From CAIXDB01 sp038327915 (GTDB lineage: Bacteria > Patescibacteriota > Minisyncoccia > Phycocordibacterales > DATDWN01), in assembly GCA_038327915.1 (NCBI GenBank), contig JBBQLO010000001.1, positions 34,510 through 98,509 of the forward strand: a stretch of 64,000 bases of DNA, written 5' to 3'. A program made the position numbers and the translations under genes. The notes under the pieces were generated by a model. That model was not told where the DNA came from, ran no database searches, and saw nothing but the letters and a program-made list of their open reading frames with translations. Shown one piece after another: positions 1 to 8,327 of this stretch (its first letter is position 1; each line of letters begins with the position of its first letter).

Positions 1-2
1 CA

Positions 3-77
3 TATGAAACTGTACTTGCAGCCATGAATGTACGTTCTTCGCACATAAAGTCTGACTTCTTTCCTGGATTTGCATAA
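3..77 (+). CDS. Possible C-terminal end of a gene cut by the window edge
   Basis: An open frame runs from the left edge to a TAA at 75-77 and gives about 24 residues ending in DFFPGFA. It is the only open frame of the three on this strand at the edge. The piece is too short to assign to a family, and chance is a real possibility. A promoter for the next gene follows about 40 bp later, which fits a gene end here. Confidence 0.2.
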   Translation, partial: YETVLAAMNVRSSHIKSDFFPGFA

Positions 78-118
78 AAGCTTTGTTTCTAGATCCATTT
101 TTGATTTTTGGATAGCAA

Positions 119-148
119 TTGACAAAATACATTTTACTGTTGTAAAAT
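119..148 (+). promoter_or_regulatory. Sigma-70-type promoter of the 72-aa gene
   Basis: A TTGACA -35 box lies at 119-124 and a TAAAAT -10 box at 143-148, with 18 bp between them. The following gene at 195 has a strong ribosome-binding site, so a leadered transcript of about 40 nt before the start codon is expected. Confidence 0.55.
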
Positions 149-194
149 ACAGTGGAAAGCTGAAAACAAGCTAAAGTTTTTAAAAGGAGAAAAT

Positions 195-413
195 ATGATC
201 TGTATTAATTTTCGGAGTCACCAAATTACTATTAACGTAGAGGACCTTGATTGTGGGAGTAGACCAGGCAATAGTTCTTCTTTGGTTGTGTCTAAAGAAG
301 GTCAGGGTCACACCTGCAAATTTGTAGGCATGAACAATACCTACAGTAGTGGAAATTTCGAACTCGAAGGTCAAGCTCTATTTTATCTCATGCAAGCGAT
401 TGTGAATGTATAG
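195..413 (+). CDS. Hypothetical 72-aa protein in a promoter-RBS cassette
   Basis: This is a small protein of unrecognised family. It has no membrane segment or signal peptide and two cysteines in the middle third. The start at 195 is set by AGGAG at 185-189, five bases before the ATG, and by the TTGACA/TAAAAT promoter upstream. That initiation signal differs from the housekeeping genes here, most of which lack a Shine-Dalgarno sequence. A palindromic repeat starts 24 bp after the stop. The reverse-strand frame over the same bases has no comparable signals. No function can be assigned. Confidence 0.6.
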   Translation: MICINFRSHQITINVEDLDCGSRPGNSSSLVVSKEGQGHTCKFVGMNNTYSSGNFELEGQALFYLMQAIVNV

Positions 414-436
414 TTTGATTGGAAGGACGGGCTAAA

Positions 437-471
437 TCCCTCAGCCCTAGGCAACGCCTAGGGCTGAGGGA
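437..471. repeat. Palindromic repeat, copy 1 (16-bp arms, 3-nt loop)
   Basis: The segment is a perfect inverted repeat: arm 437-452, loop AAC at 453-455, arm 456-471. The core reads CCCTAGGCAACGCCTAGGG. The same core occurs at 51331-51356 and twice, in inverted arrangement, at 61357-61412 inside dnaE. No T-tract follows, so a simple terminator role is less likely than a dispersed palindromic element. Confidence 0.85.
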
Positions 472-555
472 CGGATTAATCAAGCGGCGTCACTAAGACT
501 CCGAGAAATCGGGGTCGTCTTATATATACAAAATATTTCATGCTACAATTGTCAC

Positions 556-2259
556 ATGACTCAAGCCGAAGCACTCGACATATTGAAAATGGGTAAGAAT
601 GTTTTTCTTACTGGGCCAGCTGGTAGTGGAAAGACGTTTGTCTTGAATTCCTATGTTGAGTATCTCAAATCAAACGCGGTGGATGTCGCAGTAACTGCTT
701 CGACGGGTATTGCAGCGACACACCTGGGAGGTATGACCATACACTCGTGGTCTGGTCTTGGTATACGGAGTACGCTGACGGACTACGATATCGAAGACAT
801 GATGAGTAAACAATATTTGTACAAACGCTTTGAGCGGACAAAAGTACTCATTATCGACGAAGTTTCTATGCTTCATCACTTTCGTCTCGACTTAATCGAG
901 TGGATTTGTAGGCAGTTTAAACACAACGACTCGCCTTTTGGTGGTATGCAAATTATACTTTCCGGAGATTTCTTTCAGCTACCGCCGGTGACGCGGGGTG
1001 ACGTTTTAGAATCTGAATTTGCTTACAAGGCAGACTCGTGGGCACGCTCTGATTTCACCATCTGTCATCTTTCGGAACAACATCGACAGAAAGACGACGT
1101 ATATCTCGAAATTCTTAACCAGATTCGTCAAAATAATGTGAGTAAAAAAACTCTAGCTCTTTTACAGAGCAGAATAAATCAGGATCCTGAATCCGGAGCA
1201 GAACCGACTAAACTTTTTACACATAATGTAGATGTCGATGTCATCAATCACCGCCATCTCGATCTGATAGAAGGGGATATTAAAAAGTTTATTATGACTT
1301 CTCGGGGTTCTCCGGGACTTGTTGAGAGTCTTAAAAAAAGTTGTCTTTCTCCGGAAACACTTGTGTTGAAATTGGGCGCACGGGTAATGTTTACTAAAAA
1401 TAGCCAGCAGAATCAATATGGCGAAGATTACCAGCACAGCTACGTTAACGGCACACTAGGTGTGGTCAGTGATTTTAATTCATTTGGCGACCCCGTTATT
1501 CGCACTATTCAAGGAAATACGTTCAGCGTTTCGCCTGCAAGTTGGAAAATAGAAGAGGAGGGAAAAATAAAAGCAGAGATTTCACAGTTACCGCTACGTC
1601 TTGCGTGGGCCATTACGGTACATAAAAGTCAGGGCATGTCTCTCGATGCTATGGAGGTTGATTTGTCAAAGTCTTTTGTACGGGGGATGGGCTATGTTGC
1701 GCTTTCTCGGGTGCGATCCCTCGGTGGGATGAAACTTCTTGGTTATAATGCAATGGCTTTGCAAGTAGATACCGAAGTTCTTGCACAAGACGCACTTATG
1801 CGCGACATGTCCGAGGACACTGGAAGTGATTTGAAAGAAATGACTCGCGGGGAAATAACGGCGGTGCAAAATGAGTTTATGAAAAAAATTGAACCGGACG
1901 AAAAAAAGAAAATAAAAATAAAAGAAGGGAAAATAAAAAAAGAGCAAAATAAATCGACGCATGACATCACGGCTGATTTGCTGGCAGAGAAAATGTCAAT
2001 CGGAGAAATGGCTGAGACTCGAAAAATGACACAAGAAACGATAATTTCGCATATCGAAAAACTAATTGAATTAAAAACAAATCCAGACTTTGCATATTTA
2101 CGAGATGAATTAGGGCGTGGAGAATTTAAAGATATGTTAGAAGCCTTTGCCAAAGCTAAGACAAAGACTCTCGCTCCTGTTTATAATATTTTAGACAAAA
2201 ATAAAAAAAATCCAAGTTACCTCAAACTTCGACTGGCACGGCTTTTTTTGGAGAAATAA
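556..2259 (+). CDS. Pif1/RecD2-like superfamily 1B DNA helicase
   Basis: This is probably a 5'-to-3' DNA helicase of the Pif1 family, which acts on forks, recombination intermediates or structured DNA. Walker A (GPAGSGKT) is at residues 20-27. Motif Ia is TASTGIAA near 50-57. Walker B (LIIDEVSML) is near residue 98. GDFFQLPPV is motif III, and WAITVHKSQGMS and YVALSRVRS near 350-385 are motifs V and VI. After a Lys/Glu-rich linker, the last 90 residues resemble the helicase-associated winged-helix (HTH_40) domain seen in CPR Pif1/RecQ proteins. The gene is monocistronic, with TACAAT six bases before the ATG and no Shine-Dalgarno sequence, so its mRNA is probably leaderless. The family call is firm; the biological role is inferred. 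Confidence 0.88.
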   Translation: MTQAEALDILKMGKNVFLTGPAGSGKTFVLNSYVEYLKSNAVDVAVTASTGIAATHLGGMTIHSWSGLGIRSTLTDYDIEDMMSKQYLYKRFERTKVLIIDEVSMLHHFRLDLIEWICRQFKHNDSPFGGMQIILSGDFFQLPPVTRGDVLESEFAYKADSWARSDFTICHLSEQHRQKDDVYLEILNQIRQNNVSKKTLALLQSRINQDPESGAEPTKLFTHNVDVDVINHRHLDLIEGDIKKFIMTSRGSPGLVESLKKSCLSPETLVLKLGARVMFTKNSQQNQYGEDYQHSYVNGTLGVVSDFNSFGDPVIRTIQGNTFSVSPASWKIEEEGKIKAEISQLPLRLAWAITVHKSQGMSLDAMEVDLSKSFVRGMGYVALSRVRSLGGMKLLGYNAMALQVDTEVLAQDALMRDMSEDTGSDLKEMTRGEITAVQNEFMKKIEPDEKKKIKIKEGKIKKEQNKSTHDITADLLAEKMSIGEMAETRKMTQETIISHIEKLIELKTNPDFAYLRDELGRGEFKDMLEAFAKAKTKTLAPVYNILDKNKKNPSYLKLRLARLFLEK

Positions 2260-2371
2260 TGTTGTCAGTAATAATGCATACATCGGGCGTATGATGGAAT
2301 GTGGGGATTACTGTCTGGATTACAAATTATAAATAAAATATAATAATGTAATTATAATTAGTTTTAATAAT

Positions 2372-5300
2372 ATGACTAAGAAAATACATGTTCGACTGCG
2401 CTGTCCTCCATTATTATTTTCATTAGTTATAATATTTGTTTGTTCTATTTTTTTCAGTCTTCCTTTTGGTATTTTTAGTAAAGTGGCATATGCCACTTTT
2501 TTTCCGCCCTTTCCCCCACCTCCTCCCGGTAATCTTGATCTCAGTATAGATTCTCAGGGTAATATTCCATCAGTTTCTATATCTTGTACGGTAGGCCATG
2601 ACTATACACTGGCACTCGTTCACGAAGAAGATGGTGTTGTTTCGTACAGTCCCGGTGTTAAGCAAAGAATATATTGTCTCACAGGCGTGATAACATTTGA
2701 TGGTTTCAATCTTAATGAGCAATTAAAACTGTATGTAGATATACATTACCCTGTATATTATTACATTCGTTCACCACTCGAGTATGTTATAAAAGATACA
2801 ACAGGATTGGGTTCGGGGATTGGGTGCAACCAAAACAGTTGCCCACTTATAAATGAAACGGGAGATTTTAATAGTTATAACTATTCTTCATATCTCCCAT
2901 CGTCAAGTTATTGGCCGACTGTTGCTGCCGGACCGACTTTTGTTACTTATAATTATGTGACGTGGTTTAATCGTACAAATGGAAATGGGGTCGCAAATGT
3001 ATACCCACCCTCAGGAAATTCGAGTGTTCTTTTCTTGCCTGGGATTGAAGCAAGTCGTTTATATGTGGCAGCCCAGCCGAGTGCGGGAATTCCAGAAAGA
3101 AGACTGTGGGAGCCAAGTAATGACCAAGACGTAGAGCATCTATATCTCGATTCAAATGGCAAACAGCCCGTGTCTGCATTTCCCGTTTTCAACAACATTT
3201 ACACTCGTGATGTTATTAATAGTGCATACGGAACGATAGGTATTTATGGATCTTTCCTTTCTCAGCTAGAAAAAATGAAATCGACCGACCATTCTATCGC
3301 CGACTATGCCGCAGTGCCTTATGACTGGCGCCTGTCGCTTGACGATATTTTGAACGGGGGCGTTAAGAGTGGCGAAGGAAGTAATGTCCAAATTTCATTT
3401 ATCTCAACAACTTTTGATCCGTACATTATTTCTGAATTACGTCGTCTGGTTCTCGGCTCAAAGTCAGGAAATGTAACTATCGTGGCACATTCAAATGGTG
3501 GGCTGGTAGCAAAAGCTTTGCTCAAAAGACTTTCGGACACGCACGACCCACTTTTAGAGAAAATAGATAAGCTTATATTGGTTGCGGTACCTCAACTTGG
3601 AACGCCGGAAGCAATCGCCGCAACTTTGCATGGTAAAGAACAGGGTATTCCGCCCGCTTTCCCTGTAATTCTCAATGAAAATACCGCAAGAGGTTTTGCT
3701 CAAAATAGTCCGATGGCATACAACTTATTGCCGGATAACAATTACATTACTTATGTAGATACACCTGTGGTAACATTTGATTCTACTCTACCTGACTGGA
3801 GTGCAAAATATGGTAGTACGATTCATTCCACCGGAGGTCTGCATACGTTTCTCACTGATACATATGGAAGAGTGGAGGCAACAAGTGTTGATGTCAGTAA
3901 ACCAGATACACTTAACGCTTCGCTTCTGACTGCATCAGAAGACATGCATGCATCTCTCGATGCGTGGCCAATTCCTGAAAGTATTGATGTGACAGAAATA
4001 GCAGGTTGGGGAGTGCCTTCGACCATGAGTGGAATTGTATATACAAAGAAAAAACAATGCGCCGAGGTTGTGTGTGCAAACCTGCTAGCGCCAACTGTTG
4101 AGCCTAATCCAACGTGGACTATAGATGGTGATGGAACGGTAGTCACTGCGAGTGCTCTGTGGGCAAATGGCAGTACGACCATGAAGAGATATTGGGTGGA
4201 TATGAAGGGATATAACAATGATCATAAACTTCAAACATTAGGAGGATTAAATAATTTTGATCATAAAAATATTCTGCAAATTTATGAATTAAATAATTTT
4301 ATTTCAGATATTGTTTTAGGCTCTCCACATCCTCTCACCAGTTATACTTATTTGTCTATCGAAGCTCCTGCAAGTAGAGAAAATCGTTTAATGTATTCTC
4401 TCCACTCGCCCCTCACTCTCAACCTTTACGACACTAAAGGTCGTCACACAGGTATTTCCACTACCACTGGCCGGATCGAAGAACAAATTCCTGACACCTA
4501 CTACACCCAGTTTGGAGATGTCAAATATATTTTTAGTGACGACGCCACGACAAGTGAGGTAGTAATGAACGGCTATGCCACAGGGACTTTTACATTTAAC
4601 ATCAATCAATTGCAGGGTGATACACTCATTGCGAGCACCACATTCAAAGATATTCCGACAAGTACGACCACTCAAGTGACTTTAAATATTGGAGGCTCAG
4701 TGAGTACACTCTCTCCTATGAGCATAGATAAAAATGGTGACGGCATTATTGACACAGTGCTCGCTCCCAAACTCAATGGTGTGGTCACTCTCGACACTAC
4801 TCCGCCAGTGACTACCGCCACGACAACAGGAACGAGAGGTAAAAACGGCTGGTATACGAGCGATGTATCAGTTCAACTTGGCGCAACCGATACTGAAAGT
4901 GGAGTTGCGACCACATGGTATTCAATAAACGGAAAGACGTGGCTTGCGTACAGTACGAGTAGTCCAATTATTGTAAATATAGAGGGAACTACCACTGTTT
5001 CATATTATTCTACCGACATTGCTGGCAATAGCGAAGCGACAAATACGCGTGTCATTAAAATAGACAAGACTACTCCCGAGGCTCTAATAACTTTTGACCC
5101 TGTCTCCCAGCAGTTAACTGTTTTAGGTACAGATGCAATTTCCAGCACAACAGTTTTCACTACTGCAACCTCATCACTCATTACCGACACGGCAGGGCAC
5201 ACTCTCCAGATTTTCTTTACTCAATTACAAAAAAAAGTAAAATCACATATTATTAATCTTGTCGTTACCAAACTCAGCTACGATGGGGTTGCAACTACTA

Positions 5301-5566
5301 CATCCAGTGTGATGAAGTACAAATGGATGACAGATGCAATAAATCATTTTAGACTTTTTACCCTCCACGCCGTTGCTTCAGGCACTGAAATGGAATCGCA
5401 CTATCGGCCAAAAAAAGATGTGACAGTTATCATGACTAAACCCAGTGATTTTGATGACGGTACTACTGATGACGATGTTGATTTACGACCGATAAAGACA
5501 AAAATAAATGGTATGGTTGTGCCGGGACTAAAAACAAATAAAGGAAATATTATGATTAATTATTAA
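2372..5566 (+). CDS. Secreted LCAT/lipase-like alpha/beta-hydrolase with C-terminal Ig-like/OmpL47-type repeat
   Basis: This 1064-aa protein is exported: residues 10-40 form a hydrophobic signal/anchor segment, followed by a proline-rich stretch. Residues about 215-400 resemble the alpha/beta-hydrolase fold of lecithin:cholesterol acyltransferase and PGAP1-type lipases. LPGIEASRLY near 219 is the usual first strand, and AHSNGG near 371-376 is the nucleophile elbow (GxSxG-like, with Ala at the first position). Residues about 805-900, starting DTTPP, look like an OmpL47-type beta-sandwich found in cell-surface proteins. The C-terminus has no obvious membrane anchor. It probably acts on lipids or esters outside the cell, perhaps those of a host, but the substrate is unknown. 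The next gene starts 13 bp later. Confidence 0.75.
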   Translation: MTKKIHVRLRCPPLLFSLVIIFVCSIFFSLPFGIFSKVAYATFFPPFPPPPPGNLDLSIDSQGNIPSVSISCTVGHDYTLALVHEEDGVVSYSPGVKQRIYCLTGVITFDGFNLNEQLKLYVDIHYPVYYYIRSPLEYVIKDTTGLGSGIGCNQNSCPLINETGDFNSYNYSSYLPSSSYWPTVAAGPTFVTYNYVTWFNRTNGNGVANVYPPSGNSSVLFLPGIEASRLYVAAQPSAGIPERRLWEPSNDQDVEHLYLDSNGKQPVSAFPVFNNIYTRDVINSAYGTIGIYGSFLSQLEKMKSTDHSIADYAAVPYDWRLSLDDILNGGVKSGEGSNVQISFISTTFDPYIISELRRLVLGSKSGNVTIVAHSNGGLVAKALLKRLSDTHDPLLEKIDKLILVAVPQLGTPEAIAATLHGKEQGIPPAFPVILNENTARGFAQNSPMAYNLLPDNNYITYVDTPVVTFDSTLPDWSAKYGSTIHSTGGLHTFLTDTYGRVEATSVDVSKPDTLNASLLTASEDMHASLDAWPIPESIDVTEIAGWGVPSTMSGIVYTKKKQCAEVVCANLLAPTVEPNPTWTIDGDGTVVTASALWANGSTTMKRYWVDMKGYNNDHKLQTLGGLNNFDHKNILQIYELNNFISDIVLGSPHPLTSYTYLSIEAPASRENRLMYSLHSPLTLNLYDTKGRHTGISTTTGRIEEQIPDTYYTQFGDVKYIFSDDATTSEVVMNGYATGTFTFNINQLQGDTLIASTTFKDIPTSTTTQVTLNIGGSVSTLSPMSIDKNGDGIIDTVLAPKLNGVVTLDTTPPVTTATTTGTRGKNGWYTSDVSVQLGATDTESGVATTWYSINGKTWLAYSTSSPIIVNIEGTTTVSYYSTDIAGNSEATNTRVIKIDKTTPEALITFDPVSQQLTVLGTDAISSTTVFTTATSSLITDTAGHTLQIFFTQLQKKVKSHIINLVVTKLSYDGVATTTSSVMKYKWMTDAINHFRLFTLHAVASGTEMESHYRPKKDVTVIMTKPSDFDDGTTDDDVDLRPIKTKINGMVVPGLKTNKGNIMINY

Positions 5567-5579
5567 TTAATATAAATAA

Positions 5580-6002
5580 ATGAGTAAAAAAATAGTTTTA
5601 GGTATTGGATCTATCTGTATATTTTATTGGGTTATTTTATTTTTACTAAATTCATCATTGTTCTCTGCGGGTAGACAGTGCTACATGAATTATGTGGGAA
5701 TGTGTGGAAATATTTCCGACTTGATTAGCCATACAGCTTCATTTGTGAGACCTTTTTTTATAATCTTTATCCTCTCTCTTATCACATATAGAATGCGAGA
5801 AGAAATTTTTCAAGCGTGGATTAAGTTTGCTTATGTATGGGTACCGCTTACTTTATTTCTAGTTTTTATTGTTCCAGAATATGATTCTTCTCTTCTTCCT
5901 ATTGTAACTAAAGGTCCTATTTCATTTTTCTTTTCTTTTCTTTTTCTCATTATTTCTCTCATCATCATTATTTCTAAATCACATTCTTTAAAAAAACATT
6001 AA
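5580..6002 (+). CDS. Hypothetical four-helix integral membrane protein
   Basis: This 140-aa protein has four predicted membrane segments, near residues 5-27, 48-67, 85-105 and 112-132, separated by short loops. There are two close cysteines in the first external loop (RQCYMNYVGMCGN). The family is not recognised. It starts 13 bp after the lipase-like gene on the same strand, so the two may be co-transcribed, and its product could help export or anchor the lipase; that link is a guess from position only. Confidence 0.65.
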   Translation: MSKKIVLGIGSICIFYWVILFLLNSSLFSAGRQCYMNYVGMCGNISDLISHTASFVRPFFIIFILSLITYRMREEIFQAWIKFAYVWVPLTLFLVFIVPEYDSSLLPIVTKGPISFFFSFLFLIISLIIIISKSHSLKKH

Positions 6003-6074
6003 TTTTTGCGTGTGCGAATTCCAAAAATAAGTAGCTTGTAAACTGAAAAATTAAATTTCTGTTACACTAATCAG

Positions 6075-6500
6075 ATGTCTTTTTTTACATTTGATATTAT
6101 TCGTATTGCCCGCCGTCGTATTCGTCGACGTTCTTCTTCACGACACTCAGTTTCAAAAACATCTGTTGCTCATTACGCACTGTACAAAGAAGCTGCTCGA
6201 ATTTTAGTCCATAAAAAAATATTGAAGTTTAATAGCATGTATCATTTTAAAGTGGGTAGGGTAGCTATCCGAAACACGCGGTCGCGATGGGGTAGTTGTT
6301 CCTCGAAAGGTAACCTCAATTTCAACTATAAAATAGCACTTTTGCCAGAGCAAATGGCTGACTACATTGTTATCCATGAATTGTGTCATTTGGGCGAGTT
6401 TAATCATTCAGAGAATTTTTGGAATCTTGTTTTGCATGCTATGCCAGAATACAAAGTAGTGCGGGATGAGTTGAAAAAGAAAGGTATGAGTTTTTTTTAA
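6075..6500 (+). CDS. YgjP-like (DUF45/M48-related) zinc metallopeptidase
   Basis: This is a short member of the YgjP-like metallopeptidase family. The catalytic zinc site is visible: HELCHLGEFNH near residues 101-111, matching HExxH with a third His, preceded by the family's SRWGSCS motif near residue 73. The N-terminus is very basic (RRRIRRRSSSRH). At 141 aa it is shorter than typical YgjP (about 170-240 aa) and keeps mainly the catalytic half. TACACT ends six bases before the ATG and no Shine-Dalgarno sequence is present, pointing to a leaderless mRNA. The physiological substrate of this family is not settled. Confidence 0.85.
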   Translation: MSFFTFDIIRIARRRIRRRSSSRHSVSKTSVAHYALYKEAARILVHKKILKFNSMYHFKVGRVAIRNTRSRWGSCSSKGNLNFNYKIALLPEQMADYIVIHELCHLGEFNHSENFWNLVLHAMPEYKVVRDELKKKGMSFF

Positions 6501-6604
6501 ACATTCTGTTTTTGTATATATTTTGCCTATGTTTTAATATGCAAGGATCTTCTATATTTTTTGACAGGATACTAATATATGCCAGCCTGGAGTAGGAGGC
6601 TGTC

Positions 6605-7102
6605 ATGCAAATTGTTCAAAAGTATTTCGCAGGTCCTTCGGATTATAAAGATGGTCTTGTATCAGCGATAAAACGTGCACACAATTCCATATCCCCATTT
6701 TGGAGTGATAGGGGTCCCCTCTGTCGAGTAATTTTAACAAGTGATCCAATTGAATCATTTCTTAAGAGGGTCACTGTTTCTTCTCCATGGGATAGTATCA
6801 TTATGTCTCTCCCCCAAACGGGTGTTTTAGAAAAGAATGTGCAAGAATATTTTTTCGCTTGTTTTGCAACGTTTCTCATGGTTCAAAATCCTGCATTAGA
6901 AAGAGTTATTGATGAAGAAGGGGTGGATCTTGTGCTCGCGTGGGTTGTTGAAGGGGGATTAAGAAAAACAACTATTCTAGTCCCTAATTCTGAAGTTTTT
7001 GTTGCGAGTTTTGGTCGCTACACAATCAACAAAAAAACTCTACCGAAACCCATTTTAGATTTTATGGAGTGTGTCACCATACGAGTCATGCTCGGAGAAT
7101 AA
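6605..7102 (+). CDS. Hypothetical 165-aa protein (strong-RBS cassette)
   Basis: This is a soluble, mixed alpha/beta protein with no family I recognise and no signal peptide or membrane helix. The start is fixed by AGTAGGAGG just upstream of the ATG, one of the strongest ribosome-binding sites in the window. A hairpin terminator follows at 7126-7167, so the gene appears to be an independent transcription unit. Its expression signals group it with the other cassette genes (195, 23776, 28069, 54050, 56936) rather than with its housekeeping neighbours. Confidence 0.7.
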   Translation: MQIVQKYFAGPSDYKDGLVSAIKRAHNSISPFWSDRGPLCRVILTSDPIESFLKRVTVSSPWDSIIMSLPQTGVLEKNVQEYFFACFATFLMVQNPALERVIDEEGVDLVLAWVVEGGLRKTTILVPNSEVFVASFGRYTINKKTLPKPILDFMECVTIRVMLGE

Positions 7103-7125
7103 ATTTGAAATGAGGAAGGGCAGAG

Positions 7126-7167
7126 AGCCGGCACAGAGTGTGTCTGTACAGTGTCCGGCTTTTTTTA
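7126..7167 (+). terminator. Rho-independent terminator
   Basis: AGCCGG plus ACA (7126-7135, with one bulged C) pairs with TGTCCGGCT at 7152-7160, and a run of seven T follows at 7161-7167. It lies 24 bp after the stop of the 165-aa gene. Confidence 0.8.
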
Positions 7168-7341
7168 TTTTATCTGTTATACTATGTGTATTACAAAATA
7201 ACAAAAAAATGTATGTCAAAAGGAGACGGGCACCGAAAAGAAAAAAAGAAACCAAAGAAAAAGAAATAGTGAGTAACACTATGTGTAATCTACAAGTGAC
7301 GGGGATTAGCAAATGATAAGCAATTTAAATATAAAAGTAAC

Positions 7342-7626
7342 ATGAAATCCTTTACAAAAAAGGTGAGAGAGGCTGTTGCTAAAATTCCGGCGGGCAAAGT
7401 GTTAAGTTACGGTGAGGTGGCTCGACTGGCAGGCAGTCCACAAGCAGCTCGAGCTGTCGGAGCTGTTATGCGCAATAATTTTGATCCTGCTATTCCATGC
7501 CACCGAGTAGTCCTTTCTTCTGGTGTGGTGGGAGAGTATAACCGTAATGGTTCAAATAAAAAAATGGAAATTTTAAAAAAAGAAGGTGTGAAGTTTATGC
7601 GAGATAATAGAGTGCAGATGAAATGA
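7342..7626 (+). CDS. Minimal methylated-DNA-protein cysteine methyltransferase (MGMT C-terminal domain)
   Basis: The 94 residues correspond to only the DNA-binding/active-site domain of O6-alkylguanine-DNA alkyltransferases. The helix-turn-helix segment (YGEVARLAGSPQAARAVG) and the active-site motif IPCHRVV, with the acceptor cysteine near residue 53, are intact. ATL proteins normally have Trp in place of that Cys, so this is not a standard ATL. The N-terminal RNase H-like domain of Ogt/Ada is missing. Suicidal repair of alkylated guanine is the likely role. TATAAA ends six bases before the ATG. The stop overlaps the start of the EVE-domain gene by four bases (ATGA), implying translational coupling. 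Confidence 0.85.
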   Translation: MKSFTKKVREAVAKIPAGKVLSYGEVARLAGSPQAARAVGAVMRNNFDPAIPCHRVVLSSGVVGEYNRNGSNKKMEILKKEGVKFMRDNRVQMK

Positions 7627-8090
7627 AATACTGGCTTTTCAAAAGTGATGCGGAGTGTTATTCAATGGAGGATTTTGTGTTAGAAAGTAAACAGACAAAA
7701 AGCAAAGTACCATGGGTGGGTGTGCGCAACTATCAAGCTCGTAATTTTATGAGAGAGATGGGTATCGGAGACGGCATTCTTTTTTATCAATCGGGAAAAA
7801 TACCGGCGGTGATCGGTGTGGCCACTGTTTCGGGAAAAGTTCATGCAGACATGTCAGCACAAGACCCGAAAGACGAGCATTTTGACCCGAAAGCGTCACT
7901 AGAAAATCCTATCTGGCAATGTGTTGATATTTCATTTGCTAGAAAATTTAAAAACCAAGTAACTTTGGCAGACATTAAATTTCGCGCAGACCTCTGTGAA
8001 ATGCTCGTAGCCCAACGCGGAGGTCGACTTTCCATTCAGCCCGTATCAAAAAAGCATTTTAAACGAGTGGTGGAAGTTGGGGGAAAATAA
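7623..8090 (+). CDS. EVE-domain protein
   Basis: This 155-aa protein matches the EVE domain (PUA-like, thymocyte nuclear protein 1 type). It starts KYWLFKSDAECYSMEDF and has the VGVRNYQARNFMREM and GDGILFYQSG blocks that form the modified-base pocket. EVE domains are known to bind modified DNA bases such as 5-methylcytosine derivatives, and possibly modified RNA. It overlaps the upstream alkyltransferase gene by four bases, so the pair may form a small base-modification sensing and repair unit; that pairing is an inference. Confidence 0.88.
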   Translation: MKYWLFKSDAECYSMEDFVLESKQTKSKVPWVGVRNYQARNFMREMGIGDGILFYQSGKIPAVIGVATVSGKVHADMSAQDPKDEHFDPKASLENPIWQCVDISFARKFKNQVTLADIKFRADLCEMLVAQRGGRLSIQPVSKKHFKRVVEVGGK

Positions 8091-8119
8091 TGTGGATAAC
8101 TTCCTTGCAATATTTGCAT

Positions 8120-8149
8120 TTGACAAGTGATAGGCTCTTCATATATACT
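8120..8149 (+). promoter_or_regulatory. Promoter upstream of rpoB
   Basis: TTGACA at 8120-8125 is followed by TATATA at 8142-8147 (16-bp spacer) or TATACT at 8144-8149 (18-bp spacer). Transcription from here would give a leader of about 170 nt before rpoB. A second -10-like TATATT lies at 8317-8322, five bases from the rpoB ATG. Confidence 0.6.
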
Positions 8150-8243
8150 ACATCTTAATTCACACGATTGAGTCCTGGCCTGGGGAAATGGAAAATAAGA
8201 AGGGGAAATAGGGGAATGTTTTAATATATAAGTTAAAAGAAAA

Positions 8244-8290
8244 ATAAGTCTTTGAAGGAAGGGCTTATCTTCGTTTTTGCGTTTTTTATT
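8244..8290 (+). promoter_or_regulatory. Attenuator-like hairpin in the rpoB leader
   Basis: ATAAGTCTTT (8244-8253) pairs over ten positions, with three G-U pairs, with AAGGGCTTAT (8259-8268) around a five-base GAAGG loop. T-rich sequence follows (8270-8288). It sits about 60 bp before rpoB and could attenuate transcription. A chance hairpin cannot be excluded. Confidence 0.4.
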
Positions 8291-8327
8291 AACAAAGGAA
8301 ATTCCAAAATCCTAACTATATTTTTCT

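Noticed and set aside
7209..7316. A 35-codon Lys/Arg-rich frame between the terminator at 7167 and the alkyltransferase gene.
   Set aside because: It has no RBS or convincing promoter, and its composition reflects an A-rich stretch.
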